This document shows, piece by piece, positions 1 through 7,575 of a DNA stretch of 35,739 nucleotides. Position 1 is the first letter of the stretch, and each line of letters opens with the position of its first letter. The stretch spans positions 1 to 35,739 of the forward strand of contig JAQUIV010000009.1 in assembly GCA_028681275.1 (NCBI GenBank), written 5' to 3'. The DNA comes from Aliarcobacter sp. Its GTDB lineage: Bacteria; Campylobacterota; Campylobacteria; Campylobacterales; Arcobacteraceae. The notes under the pieces are model-generated. The model was not told the DNA's origin. It searched no databases and saw nothing but the letters and a program-made list of their open reading frames with translations. The translations under genes were made by a program, and so were the position numbers.

Positions 1-1124
1 TGGAAAAAGAATTACAACTAAAAGATTTATATGATGGTTTTAGAGATGCTAAAACCATAAAAGCATTTAAACAAATCATTGATGAAGACCTAAAAGATTA
101 TGATGGAACTATAAATATCATGGAAGTATGTGGTGGGCATACACACACTATTATGAAATATGGAATACCACAACTAATAAATAAAAAAATAAACTTTATT
201 CATGGACCTGGTTGTCCTGTTTGTGTAATGCCAAAAGAGAGAATAGATAGTGCTTATGCTTTGAGTTTACAAGAGAATGTAATACTTGTAACTTTAGGAG
301 ATATGATAAAAGTTCCTGGAAGTAATGGAAGTTTACAAAATGCAAGAAGTCAAGGTGCTGATGTAAGATTTGTCTATTCTCCAATGGAGTGTATAAAAAT
401 AGCAAATGAAAATCCAAATAAAACAGTAGTATTTTTTGCAATAGGATTTGAAACAACAACTCCAATGACTTGTGCATTACTAGAGCAAGTGATAAAACAA
501 GATATAAAAAACATCTTATTTCATATAAATCATATTACAGTTCCAGAAGTAATGCAAGTGTTAGTTCAAGATGAGAACTGCAAAATTGGTGCCTTTTTAG
601 GACCATCACATGTTAGTGTTATAAGTGGAAGTAAAATTTATGAAGAATTCCCAAGAGATTATAATAAACCAGTGGTTGTAAGTGGATTTGAACCAGTAGA
701 TGTTATGCAATCCCTTTCAATGATAGTAAAACAGTTCAAAGAAAAAAGATCTGATTTAGAAGTAGAGTATAAACGACTTGTTTCATATGAGGGAAATCTA
801 AAAGCCCAAGAGTTAATAAACAAATATTTTAAAAAAGTTCCTTTTAAATTCAGAGGAATTGGAGAAGTACAAAATAGTGGTTATGAACTAAAAGACGAGT
901 ATGATAACTACAATGCAAAAATAGTATATAAAGAAATCTTGCCAACCAAAGAAGTAAAAGACAATAAAGCATGTAAATGCCCAGATATTCTAAAAGGAGT
1001 AGCAAAACCACACGACTGTAAAATCTTTGGAAATTTATGTACTCCAACAAATCCTATTGGTTCTTGTATGGTAAGTAGCGAGGGTGCTTGTAGTGCTTAT
1101 TATAAGTATGGGAATTTACTATAA
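1..1124 (+). CDS. hypD: Hydrogenase maturation factor HypD (5' end one base short)
   Basis: HypD is the iron-sulfur scaffold that, with HypC, assembles the Fe(CN)2CO group of NiFe hydrogenases in the cytoplasm. The ORF track starts at the internal ATG at 120, but the frame is open back to base 3 and encodes EKELQLKDLYDGF, a normal HypD N-terminus. The window opens with 'tggaaaaag', so the true ATG almost certainly begins one base before the window, giving about 374 aa, the usual HypD length. Visible family motifs are CGGHTH, GPGCPVCV, FAIGFETTTP and the C-terminal cysteine-rich part with GSCMVSSEGAC. It is followed 9 bases later by the MazG-like gene, then hypE and hypA; hypC and hypB would be expected upstream. 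Identification is firm; the start is inferred. Confidence 0.96.
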   Translation, partial: EKELQLKDLYDGFRDAKTIKAFKQIIDEDLKDYDGTINIMEVCGGHTHTIMKYGIPQLINKKINFIHGPGCPVCVMPKERIDSAYALSLQENVILVTLGDMIKVPGSNGSLQNARSQGADVRFVYSPMECIKIANENPNKTVVFFAIGFETTTPMTCALLEQVIKQDIKNILFHINHITVPEVMQVLVQDENCKIGAFLGPSHVSVISGSKIYEEFPRDYNKPVVVSGFEPVDVMQSLSMIVKQFKEKRSDLEVEYKRLVSYEGNLKAQELINKYFKKVPFKFRGIGEVQNSGYELKDEYDNYNAKIVYKEILPTKEVKDNKACKCPDILKGVAKPHDCKIFGNLCTPTNPIGSCMVSSEGACSAYYKYGNLL

Positions 1125-1133
1125 AGAGATAAC

Positions 1134-1490
1134 ATGGATATAGAACAAATAAAACAAAGAATACAAAAATTCTCAGATGATAGAAACTGGGAGAGTTTTC
1201 ATAATCCTAAAAATCTAGTTATGGCTTTAAATGGAGAAGTAGGTGAACTAAATGAGATTTTTCAATGGTTAAATTTTGAAGAGTCAATGAACTTACCGGA
1301 TGATGTCTTAGCTCATACAAAAGAAGAGGTTGCTGATATTGCTATTTATCTTCTACGAATTTGTATGAAACTAGATATAAACCTTGAAGAAGCTATTTTA
1401 AACAAGATGACAAAAAATGAAAAAAAATATCCAGTTGAAACATCTCAAGGTGGAAGTAAAAAGTATAGTAAAAGTAGGGAAGATAAATAA
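1134..1490 (+). CDS. MazG-like nucleoside triphosphate pyrophosphohydrolase (dCTP pyrophosphatase type)
   Basis: This 118-aa protein looks like an all-alpha NTP pyrophosphatase of the MazG/RS21-C6 (DCTPP1) group, which hydrolyses non-canonical or excess (d)NTPs to the monophosphate and pyrophosphate. The metal-binding signature is visible as E35-x-x-E38 (GEVGELNE) and E65-x-x-D68 (KEEVADIA). The tail KYPVETSQGGSKKYS resembles the C-terminus of dCTP pyrophosphatases. It sits inside the hyp operon, 9 bases after hypD, and its stop codon directly abuts the hypE ATG, so it is surely co-transcribed with the hydrogenase maturation genes. Substrate cannot be told from sequence. The family call is strong; any link to hydrogenase assembly is unproven. 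Confidence 0.88.
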   Translation: MDIEQIKQRIQKFSDDRNWESFHNPKNLVMALNGEVGELNEIFQWLNFEESMNLPDDVLAHTKEEVADIAIYLLRICMKLDINLEEAILNKMTKNEKKYPVETSQGGSKKYSKSREDK

Positions 1491-2489
1491 ATGACAAAAA
1501 CAATAACACTAGCACATGGAAATGGTGGAGCTGAAAACAATGAGTTAATAAAAGAGGTTTTTTATGAAGCTTTTAAAAATGAGATTTTAGAAAAAAGTGA
1601 AGATGCAGCAGTTATTCAAAATGGAACATTAGCTTTTAGTACAGATTCTTTTACAGTTTCACCACTTTTTTTTAATGGAGCAAATATTGGAAAACTTGCC
1701 ATTTGTGGAACTTGTAATGACTTAGCTATGATGGGTGCACGTCCAAAATATCTTACTTGTTCAGTTATTATTGAAGAGGGATTCGAAGTAGAGCAATTAC
1801 ATAAAATTGTGGCTTCTATGAAAGAAGAACTTGCTATTAATGAAGCAATTATTGTAAGTGGAGATACAAAGGTAGTGCCAAAAGGTGCTGTTGATAAAAT
1901 CTTCATAAATACTACTGGTATTGGAGAAATTTTATATAAAGGTATTAGCTCAAATAATATCACACAAAATGACCTAATTTTAGTAAATAGAGACATTGGA
2001 GCTCACGGTGCTACTATTTTTGCTGCACGAGAAGGCATGGATATGAACTCAAATCTAAAAAGTGATTGTGCTTCTTTATATCCACAAGTAAAAGCTTTGA
2101 TTGAAAGAGGTGTAAAAATAACAGCTTTAAGAGATGCCACAAGAGGTGGAGTAAGTGCTGTATTAAACGAATGGGCAAAACAATCAAATGTATGTATAGA
2201 AGTAGATGAAGAAAAAATTCCAGTATGTGATGAGGTTAAAGGAATTTGTGAGATGTTAGGATTTGAAGCTACAAATCTTGCAAATGAAGGAACTTTTGTA
2301 CTTGCTATTGATAAAAATGATGCTCCAAAAGCTATCGAAGTTTTACATACATTTGCACAAGCCTCTAATGCTTGTATTATTGGAACAGTAACAGAACAAT
2401 ATCCACAAAAAGTTGTTTTAAATAGTGCTTGGGGAACAAAAAGATTTTTAGATACACCAACGGGTGAATTGCTTCCAAGGATTTGTTAA
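1491..2489 (+). CDS. hypE: Hydrogenase maturation protein HypE
   Basis: HypE receives a carbamoyl group from HypF on its C-terminal cysteine and dehydrates it to a thiocyanate, the source of the cyanide ligands of NiFe hydrogenases. The protein has the AIR-synthase/PurM-like fold: an N-terminal glycine-rich start (LAHGNGGAENNELI), an ATP-binding region around FSTDSFTV and GTCNDLAMMGA, and a C-terminal domain with LRDATRGG. It ends exactly in PRIC, the acceptor-cysteine tail diagnostic of HypE. Its 332 aa match the family. It begins with no gap after the MazG-like gene and is followed 43 bases later by hypA. Confidence 0.97.
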   Translation: MTKTITLAHGNGGAENNELIKEVFYEAFKNEILEKSEDAAVIQNGTLAFSTDSFTVSPLFFNGANIGKLAICGTCNDLAMMGARPKYLTCSVIIEEGFEVEQLHKIVASMKEELAINEAIIVSGDTKVVPKGAVDKIFINTTGIGEILYKGISSNNITQNDLILVNRDIGAHGATIFAAREGMDMNSNLKSDCASLYPQVKALIERGVKITALRDATRGGVSAVLNEWAKQSNVCIEVDEEKIPVCDEVKGICEMLGFEATNLANEGTFVLAIDKNDAPKAIEVLHTFAQASNACIIGTVTEQYPQKVVLNSAWGTKRFLDTPTGELLPRIC

Positions 2490-2532
2490 TTGGTTCCTTT
2501 AACAAATGGAACATTTTTAAAGGAGAAAGTAT

Positions 2533-2874
2533 ATGCATGAATATTCAGTAGTTCAATCATTATTAGAAAGTTGTGAAGAACACGCAAGAGTAAATGAAGC
2601 TTCTAAAGTTACAAAAGTAGTAGTAAAAATTGGAGTTTTGAGTGGAGTTGAGCCTGATTTACTTCAAACTGCTTTTGATACTTTTAAAGAACAAACAGTC
2701 TGCCATGACGCAGTTTTTTTGATAAATCATCAAAAAATAGTCATTGATTGTTTTGATTGTAATACCCAATCAACTTTGGAGAAACATGAGTTCTCATGTC
2801 CAAAATGTCAAAGTGTAAATGTCAAAGTAATTGATGGCGAAGATATGTATTTGATGTCATTAGAGATGGAATAA
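2533..2874 (+). CDS. hypA: Hydrogenase nickel incorporation protein HypA
   Basis: HypA is a small nickel metallochaperone that works with the GTPase HypB to insert nickel into NiFe hydrogenase; in Helicobacter it also serves urease. The 113-aa protein starts MHE, where His2 is the nickel ligand. It carries a structural zinc site as two CxxC pairs (CFDC and CPKC), and the GVLSGVEPD segment is typical of the family. A strong ribosome binding site (aaaggaga) precedes the ATG. It is the last gene of the hyp cluster seen here; the next gene appears to have its own promoter. Confidence 0.96.
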   Translation: MHEYSVVQSLLESCEEHARVNEASKVTKVVVKIGVLSGVEPDLLQTAFDTFKEQTVCHDAVFLINHQKIVIDCFDCNTQSTLEKHEFSCPKCQSVNVKVIDGEDMYLMSLEME

Positions 2875-2892
2875 AAAATTATTTGATAAAAT

Positions 2893-2937
2893 TTGAACAA
2901 TAAAGTATTCATTTTATCACAAAGTTATGATAATATA
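2893..2937 (+). promoter_or_regulatory. Possible promoter of the diguanylate cyclase gene
   Basis: A TATGAT/GATAAT cluster at about 2926-2934 lies 35-45 bases before the preferred ATG at 2971. It overlaps the extra N-terminal codons of the ORF-track version of the gene, which supports the later start. A TTGAAC at 2893 is too far away to be a proper -35 box. This is a weak call from consensus matching only. Confidence 0.35.
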
Positions 2938-2970
2938 TTTCCTATAAAAGCTACACTTAAAGGCTTTAGT

Positions 2971-4290
2971 ATGAAAAAAATAACTTTAGAAAGAGTACTT
3001 TATAAAAATTATTTAAGAACATCGCTTATTTCTATATTTTTAATAGAGTTGTTTTTAGTATGTTTTTATTTCTTGATAAATAAAAACATGATTGATAAAA
3101 GTACAAACTTTTTATTAAATGATGTAGAAAATTCTATCTCTTTAATTGTAGAAAATCATTCACAAACAATAGGTGAAGAATCCTCAGATTATTCAATCAA
3201 TCATTTCTCTAAAATGAAACTTCCTTACAATGGTAAAATTATTATAATTGATAATTCCGGAAAGATATTATTTGTTGATGAAGAGATAAATAATGTATTA
3301 AATCTACAAGAAAACAAAATAAATATTTTAAATCATCAAGATTTGAAAATTGTAAATTATTTCAAAGAAATTATAAAAGAAAAAAATCTCAATAAAATAG
3401 TAATAAATAAGAAAAATTATCTTCTGTTTTCTATCAAAGTAGTAAAAAACTCAACCTATGTGGTTGCTTTTATTTCTGAAGATAATATTTTAGAAGGAAT
3501 CCAGAATCTTGGAAAATATTATGAAAAATTAGCATACATTATGGTGTTTGCGGTATTGATTTTTTATATGTTATTCTTTTTTTATATATCATTTAAAGCA
3601 AAAGAGTTTGTTGATAGAATCAACCAACCACTATTAAAAATTATAGAATTCACAAAAAACTTAGGAATGAAAAAAGATATAAAAAATCTTGAATCTTGTG
3701 GTGTTTTTGAAATTGATAGATTAAGTTGTAACTTCAATAATATGATTATTGAATTAGATAGAAGAACAAATAAGTTAGTTTTAGAAGAGACAAAACGAAT
3801 ATATCAAGAAAGACTGGCAAATACAGACCCCTTAACCGGAGCATACAATAGAAGATATTTAAATGAATTTTCATTTGAATATCTAAAAATTGTAAAAAGA
3901 GAAAATAAAGATTTATCTTTATTGTTACTTGATTTGGATGATTTTAAAATCATAAATGATACTTTTGGACATGAAATTGGTGATATTGTAATAAAAGAGT
4001 TGGTAAAAATAGCAAAACTAAGTATTCGAGAAAGCGATTTAGTAGTTAGATTTGGGGGAGATGAATTTATAATTTTATTACCTAATACAAATATTTCAAA
4101 TGCAAGATTAGTTGCAAATAAAATTTTTGATAGCATAGATGAATACAATAAAACAAAGGAGTTTAGTTTCTCAATAAGTATAGGAACTTCATATTATCAA
4201 GCTGGAGATAATAGTATTGATGATTTAATCTCAAGAGCTGATCAATCTTTATATGAAGCAAAAAGGGCAGGTAAAAGTTGTGTTATATGA
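2971..4290 (+). CDS. Membrane-bound diguanylate cyclase (GGDEF protein)
   Basis: A predicted inner-membrane sensor that makes cyclic-di-GMP from two GTP. The ORF track begins at a TTG at 2893, but a typical membrane N-terminus (MKKITLERVLYKNYL) starts at the ATG at 2971 with an AAGG site about 8 bases upstream, giving 439 aa. Order: transmembrane helix near residues 16-36, an extracytoplasmic sensing region of about 140 residues, a second helix (YIMVFAVLIFYMLFFFYISF), a HAMP-like linker, then a GGDEF domain starting at DPLTGAYNRRYL. The active motif RFGGDEF is intact and an RESD I-site lies five residues before it, so the enzyme should be active and product-inhibited. The ligand is unknown. 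Confidence 0.93.
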   Translation: MKKITLERVLYKNYLRTSLISIFLIELFLVCFYFLINKNMIDKSTNFLLNDVENSISLIVENHSQTIGEESSDYSINHFSKMKLPYNGKIIIIDNSGKILFVDEEINNVLNLQENKINILNHQDLKIVNYFKEIIKEKNLNKIVINKKNYLLFSIKVVKNSTYVVAFISEDNILEGIQNLGKYYEKLAYIMVFAVLIFYMLFFFYISFKAKEFVDRINQPLLKIIEFTKNLGMKKDIKNLESCGVFEIDRLSCNFNNMIIELDRRTNKLVLEETKRIYQERLANTDPLTGAYNRRYLNEFSFEYLKIVKRENKDLSLLLLDLDDFKIINDTFGHEIGDIVIKELVKIAKLSIRESDLVVRFGGDEFIILLPNTNISNARLVANKIFDSIDEYNKTKEFSFSISIGTSYYQAGDNSIDDLISRADQSLYEAKRAGKSCVI

Positions 4291-4369
4291 GAAAAACAAT
4301 AGATATTCATTTATTGATTGTTAACCAATTTTTATTAAAATAATAATATATACAAATAGGAAATATAAG

Positions 4370-4780
4370 ATGTTATTAATGAAATTACAAGCAAAAGAGA
4401 AGTTCTCTTTTTTACAATTAGCTCACTATCTTGCACGAATTGACAATAAATACGGGCAAAAAGAAGAAGAGATTATTTTAGAATATTGTACAGAAATGGG
4501 AATCGAAAATTTGGATTCTTTTGATTTTGATAATTTTAGTTTAGACAAAATATTAAATGATTTCAAATCAGAATCAAGTAAACGAATAGTAATTTTAGAA
4601 TTAATGATTTTAATTCATATTGACCACACTTTTAATTTAAATGAAAAAAAATTAATTCAAAAAATATCAGAGAGTTTTGGAATAGACATTGATGATGTAA
4701 ATGATTATTCTCAATGGGGAAAATCAGTTGCAATGTTGTATGAAGTTGCTAAAATCTTTGTAAATGAGAAAAAAATATAA
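4370..4780 (+). CDS. TerB-like (tellurite-resistance TerB fold) protein
   Basis: A 136-aa soluble, probably all-helical acidic protein. Helices spaced as in TerB/DjlA N-terminal domains can be seen: FLQLAHYLARIDNKYGQKEEEIILEYC, then RIVILELMILIHIDHTFNLNEKKLIQKISESFGI. In such proteins each half has an acidic 'D..(Y/F)...E' pattern, here DNKYGQKEEE and DHTFNLNEKK. The function of stand-alone TerB-like proteins is poorly known; metal sensing and envelope stress have been proposed. An AGG 9 bases before the ATG supports this start. It lies between the diguanylate cyclase and the coiled-coil/ZapA-like pair. The fold call is moderate and no specific function is offered. Confidence 0.65.
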   Translation: MLLMKLQAKEKFSFLQLAHYLARIDNKYGQKEEEIILEYCTEMGIENLDSFDFDNFSLDKILNDFKSESSKRIVILELMILIHIDHTFNLNEKKLIQKISESFGIDIDDVNDYSQWGKSVAMLYEVAKIFVNEKKI

Positions 4781-4833
4781 TAATAAGTGTAATTTAAATT
4801 CTAATAGTAGAAATTTTTAGATAAAATATATAC

Positions 4834-5034
4834 ATGGAAATAATAGAAACACTAAATACTAAAATTGATAAATTAATTCACGACTATGATAGATTGCGAT
4901 TAGAGAATCAGTCATTACAACAAGAATTAGATTCTATGAAAAATGAAAATGATGAACTAATAAGAAACAATCAGGATATGTTTCTAAGAATAGATAGTAC
5001 ATTAACGTTAATAAAGGCACGAAATAGTGAATAA
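4834..5034 (+). CDS. Small coiled-coil protein, ZapB-like
   Basis: A 66-aa protein made almost entirely of heptad repeats (IDKLIHDYDRLRLENQSLQQELDSMKNENDEL), so a parallel or antiparallel coiled coil is predicted along its whole length. Size and composition resemble ZapB, the small coiled-coil cell-division factor that partners ZapA. Its end overlaps the next, ZapA-like, gene by 8 bases, so the two are translationally coupled. There is no Shine-Dalgarno sequence, but a TAAAAT box at 4822-4827 lies 7 bases before the ATG, so the transcript may be leaderless. The ZapB parallel rests on shape and neighbourhood, not on a specific motif. Confidence 0.7.
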   Translation: MEIIETLNTKIDKLIHDYDRLRLENQSLQQELDSMKNENDELIRNNQDMFLRIDSTLTLIKARNSE

Positions 5035-5236
5035 AGAAGTGACATTTCATATAAATAATATGGCATATACTATAACTATCGATGAAAATATATATTCAGA
5101 ACTTTCAAAATATCTCGATTTAGAGAAAAATAATGATACTAAAGATTTATTGATAGCATATTTGCGATTATCTCAGGAATATCATGTATTTAAAAAAGAT
5201 GTAGAAGAAATTACAAATAAACTTTCAAGGTTTTAA
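5027..5236 (+). CDS. Short ZapA-like protein
   Basis: A 69-aa protein starting at GTG with an AAGG site 9 bases upstream. The first half (VTFHINNMAYTITIDEN) fits the beta strands of ZapA. The segment TKDLLIAYLRLSQEYHVFKK fits the ZapA helix, which in E. coli reads roughly 'teqLvfiAALniSyEL'. ZapA binds FtsZ and cross-links protofilaments at the division ring. The protein lacks most of the long C-terminal coiled coil of E. coli ZapA, which may be supplied by the overlapping coiled-coil gene. The ZapA family is my best reading, but similarity is at the level of pattern only. Confidence 0.6.
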   Translation: MNKEVTFHINNMAYTITIDENIYSELSKYLDLEKNNDTKDLLIAYLRLSQEYHVFKKDVEEITNKLSRF

Positions 5237-5237
5237 A

Positions 5238-5669
5238 ATTAGAAGTTTTTCCCTATTAGAAGTGATAATAGCTATAATTTTAATAGCTATTGTTATCTCT
5301 TTTGCTATCCCTAAATTTACAAATTTAAATTATAATAAAAACATAACTACTTTAAAATCTCAATTAGCTTTAATCCAAAATGGAATTGTTAATCAAAAAA
5401 GTAAAAATATTTTACTTTCAAATAATCAAGAAATAGACTCTTTGGATGAAGCTACTTTGAATAGTAGCGGAGAAAAACTTTTCTCAAAAGTAATAGATTT
5501 TTCAATAATCTCAACAAATAACACAAAAAAAGAGTCTGGAATGTGGGCAAAAATATCAAATAATTCTTATACTTTTTATTTTTCAACTGATAAAAATATT
5601 GAATTTTCATTTGAAAATGAAAAGTTTTTATGTAAAAGTAGTGTTGAATTATGCAAAGAGATTAACTAA
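5238..5669 (+). CDS. Type II secretion/type IV pilus-like pseudopilin (apparent ATT start)
   Basis: A small pseudopilin, predicted to be cleaved by prepilin peptidase and embedded by its N-terminal helix. The ORF track starts at GTG 5262, which would cut off the conserved prepilin motif. Reading upstream in frame gives R-S-F-S-L-L-E-V-I-I-A-I-I-L-I-A, a classic cleavage site (S|FSLLE) with Glu5. No ATG, GTG or TTG exists between the in-frame stop at 5202 and this motif, but an ATT at 5238 has AAGG 7 bases upstream. The likely product is therefore 143 aa with a three-residue leader, MRS. The C-terminal part has two cysteines (LCKSSVELC) that could form a disulfide loop. Its stop overlaps the priA ATG by one base. 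Confidence 0.8.
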   Translation: MRSFSLLEVIIAIILIAIVISFAIPKFTNLNYNKNITTLKSQLALIQNGIVNQKSKNILLSNNQEIDSLDEATLNSSGEKLFSKVIDFSIISTNNTKKESGMWAKISNNSYTFYFSTDKNIEFSFENEKFLCKSSVELCKEIN

Positions 5670-7516
5670 TGTTTTATTATGAATTAGCCCTTTTAAAATC
5701 ACCTTTAAATAATCTAACTTTTCAAAGTGAAGAAAAAATAGAAATAGGTTTTAAAGTAAAAGTAAAACTTCAACAAAGAAAAAATTTAGATGAAGCAGTT
5801 GTAATAAAAGAGGTTGAAAAACCAACTTTTAAGTGTACAAATATTTCTGAAGTTACGAATGAGTATTTTGATGAAAAAATGCTTCTAATTGCCACTTTTG
5901 TGTCTATGTATTATGTTTGTTCTTTAGGTGAAGCTTTAAGTGTTTATAACTGTTTTGATAAAAATATCGTAAAAGTTTTAGATGAAGAGAAGTTTGATAG
6001 TAAAATAGTTTTATCCCAAGAGCAAGAAAAAGCAAAAAGATTTTTAGATGAAAAAAAGCAAGCTTTACTTTTTGCAAATACAGGTGCTGGAAAAACAGAA
6101 GTTTATATAAAAATCATAGAAGAACATTTAAACCAAAATAAACAAGCAATTTTATTAATGCCTGAAATTTCCCTAACTCCTCAAATGGAAAAAAGACTTG
6201 AAAAAGTTTTTAAAAAAAGTGTAGCTATTTGGCACTCAAAAATTACAAAAAAGAAAAAAGACGAGATTTTACATGGACTTCAAGAGGGAACTATAAAATT
6301 AATTGCAGGTGCTAGGTCAGCTCTATTTTTGCCATATTCAGATTTAGGTGTAATTGTGGTTGATGAAGAACATGATGAATCTTATAAAAGTGATTCAAAA
6401 CCTAGATTTCATACAAAAGATTTAGCTATTTATATGGCAAAAAAGTTTGATATTCAACTAGTTTTAGGAAGTGCAACTGTAAGTGCAAGTTCATTTCATA
6501 AAATCCCATTTTTTAGACTTGAATCAACTTACCATGATACAAATAAATCTTATAGTTTTGACGATAGTGATGCAAATTTATCAAATAAAATCATAGATAA
6601 AATAGCAAAAACTATAAATAGTGGAAATCAAGTAATTGTATTTTTGCCAACAAGAGCAAACTTTAAATATCAAATTTGCACAACTTGTGGAAAATCAGTT
6701 GAGTGTCCTTATTGTTCAGTTTCTATGAGTTTACATAAAAATGATTTGGCTTTAAAATGTCACTATTGTGGATATGCTCAACAAATTCCAGAAACTTGTC
6801 CCTCTTGCCATAGTGGAATAATTCATAACCTAAGAGTTGGAACTGCTCAAATTGAAGAGGAATTAAAAGAGTTATTTCCTCAAAAAGTTATAAAAAGATT
6901 CGACCGTGACCAAATAAAAACAAATAGCCAATTAAAAACCATATTAAATGAGTTTAACAAAGGTGAAATTGATATTTTAGTTGGAACTCAAATGCTTTCA
7001 AAAGGGCATGATTATCACAATGTAAAACTTGCTGTTGTTTTAGGAATTGATTCAGTTTTAAATATGAATTCTTATAAAGCCAGAGAAAAAGCTCTTTCAT
7101 TACTTATTCAAATATCAGGAAGAAGTGGACGGAAAGGTGAGGGTGAAGTAATAATTCAAACAAAAAATGAAGAGTTTTTTAATCACTATTTAAATGATTC
7201 AAATTATAAAGAGTTTTTAGAGAGTGAATTAGAGTTTCGACAAGAGCTTTATCCACCATTTTTAAAGATGGCAAAAATTACATTTTCCCATGCAAATGGA
7301 CTTAAAATAAAAGATGAAATGGATTCTTATGTTCATGTTTTAAAAGCAAATAAAGATATTGAAGTTGTAGGATTTGGGCAAAGTCCTATTTTTAAAATGG
7401 CAAATAAATATCGATATGAAATCCTTGTTCGTTCAAACAATATAAAAGCACTTTTAAATGCACTTCATAGCATTCAAAGCCCAAATGCTTCAATAGATAT
7501 GGATACAATTTACTAA
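5669..7516 (+). CDS. priA: Primosomal protein N' (replication restart helicase PriA)
   Basis: PriA recognises stalled forks and D-loops and reloads the replicative helicase. At 615 aa it is shorter than the E. coli protein (732 aa), mainly in the N-terminal DNA-binding part. Helicase motifs are clear: Walker A (NTGAGKTEVY), the DEEH box (VVDEEHDESYKSD) and motif VI near QISGRSGRKGEGEV. Between them lies the paired zinc-binding region (CTTCGKSVECPYC, then CHYCG and CPSC) that primosome assembly needs. The start overlaps the pseudopilin stop by one base, so the two are coupled although their functions look unrelated. Confidence 0.96.
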   Translation: MFYYELALLKSPLNNLTFQSEEKIEIGFKVKVKLQQRKNLDEAVVIKEVEKPTFKCTNISEVTNEYFDEKMLLIATFVSMYYVCSLGEALSVYNCFDKNIVKVLDEEKFDSKIVLSQEQEKAKRFLDEKKQALLFANTGAGKTEVYIKIIEEHLNQNKQAILLMPEISLTPQMEKRLEKVFKKSVAIWHSKITKKKKDEILHGLQEGTIKLIAGARSALFLPYSDLGVIVVDEEHDESYKSDSKPRFHTKDLAIYMAKKFDIQLVLGSATVSASSFHKIPFFRLESTYHDTNKSYSFDDSDANLSNKIIDKIAKTINSGNQVIVFLPTRANFKYQICTTCGKSVECPYCSVSMSLHKNDLALKCHYCGYAQQIPETCPSCHSGIIHNLRVGTAQIEEELKELFPQKVIKRFDRDQIKTNSQLKTILNEFNKGEIDILVGTQMLSKGHDYHNVKLAVVLGIDSVLNMNSYKAREKALSLLIQISGRSGRKGEGEVIIQTKNEEFFNHYLNDSNYKEFLESELEFRQELYPPFLKMAKITFSHANGLKIKDEMDSYVHVLKANKDIEVVGFGQSPIFKMANKYRYEILVRSNNIKALLNALHSIQSPNASIDMDTIY

Positions 7517-7544
7517 ATTAACCTAAAATTAGTCTTCTTTGTTG

Positions 7545-7550
7545 TAAAAT
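7545..7550 (+). promoter_or_regulatory. Possible -10 box for dapD
   Basis: TAAAAT preceded by TG (ttgTAAAAT) lies 25 bases before the dapD ATG, with the ribosome binding site AGGAGA at 7564-7569 correctly placed downstream. The match is by consensus only; no clear -35 box is seen, as is common in this group. Confidence 0.4.
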
Positions 7551-7575
7551 AAATCAAAAATTAATAGGAGAACTA

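Noticed and set aside
196-477. Minus-strand ORF of 93 aa inside hypD
   Set aside because: It is a shadow of hypD with low-complexity composition and no ribosome binding site; the plus frame carries all HypD motifs.
2490-2532. Small GTTCC/GGAAC inverted repeat between hypE and hypA
   Set aside because: A 5-bp stem with no T run is too weak for a terminator and lies within one operon.
4370-5236. A tellurite-resistance or TerB-linked defence cluster
   Set aside because: Only a single TerB-like domain is present, without TerC, TerD or TerZ genes or other defence-type proteins.
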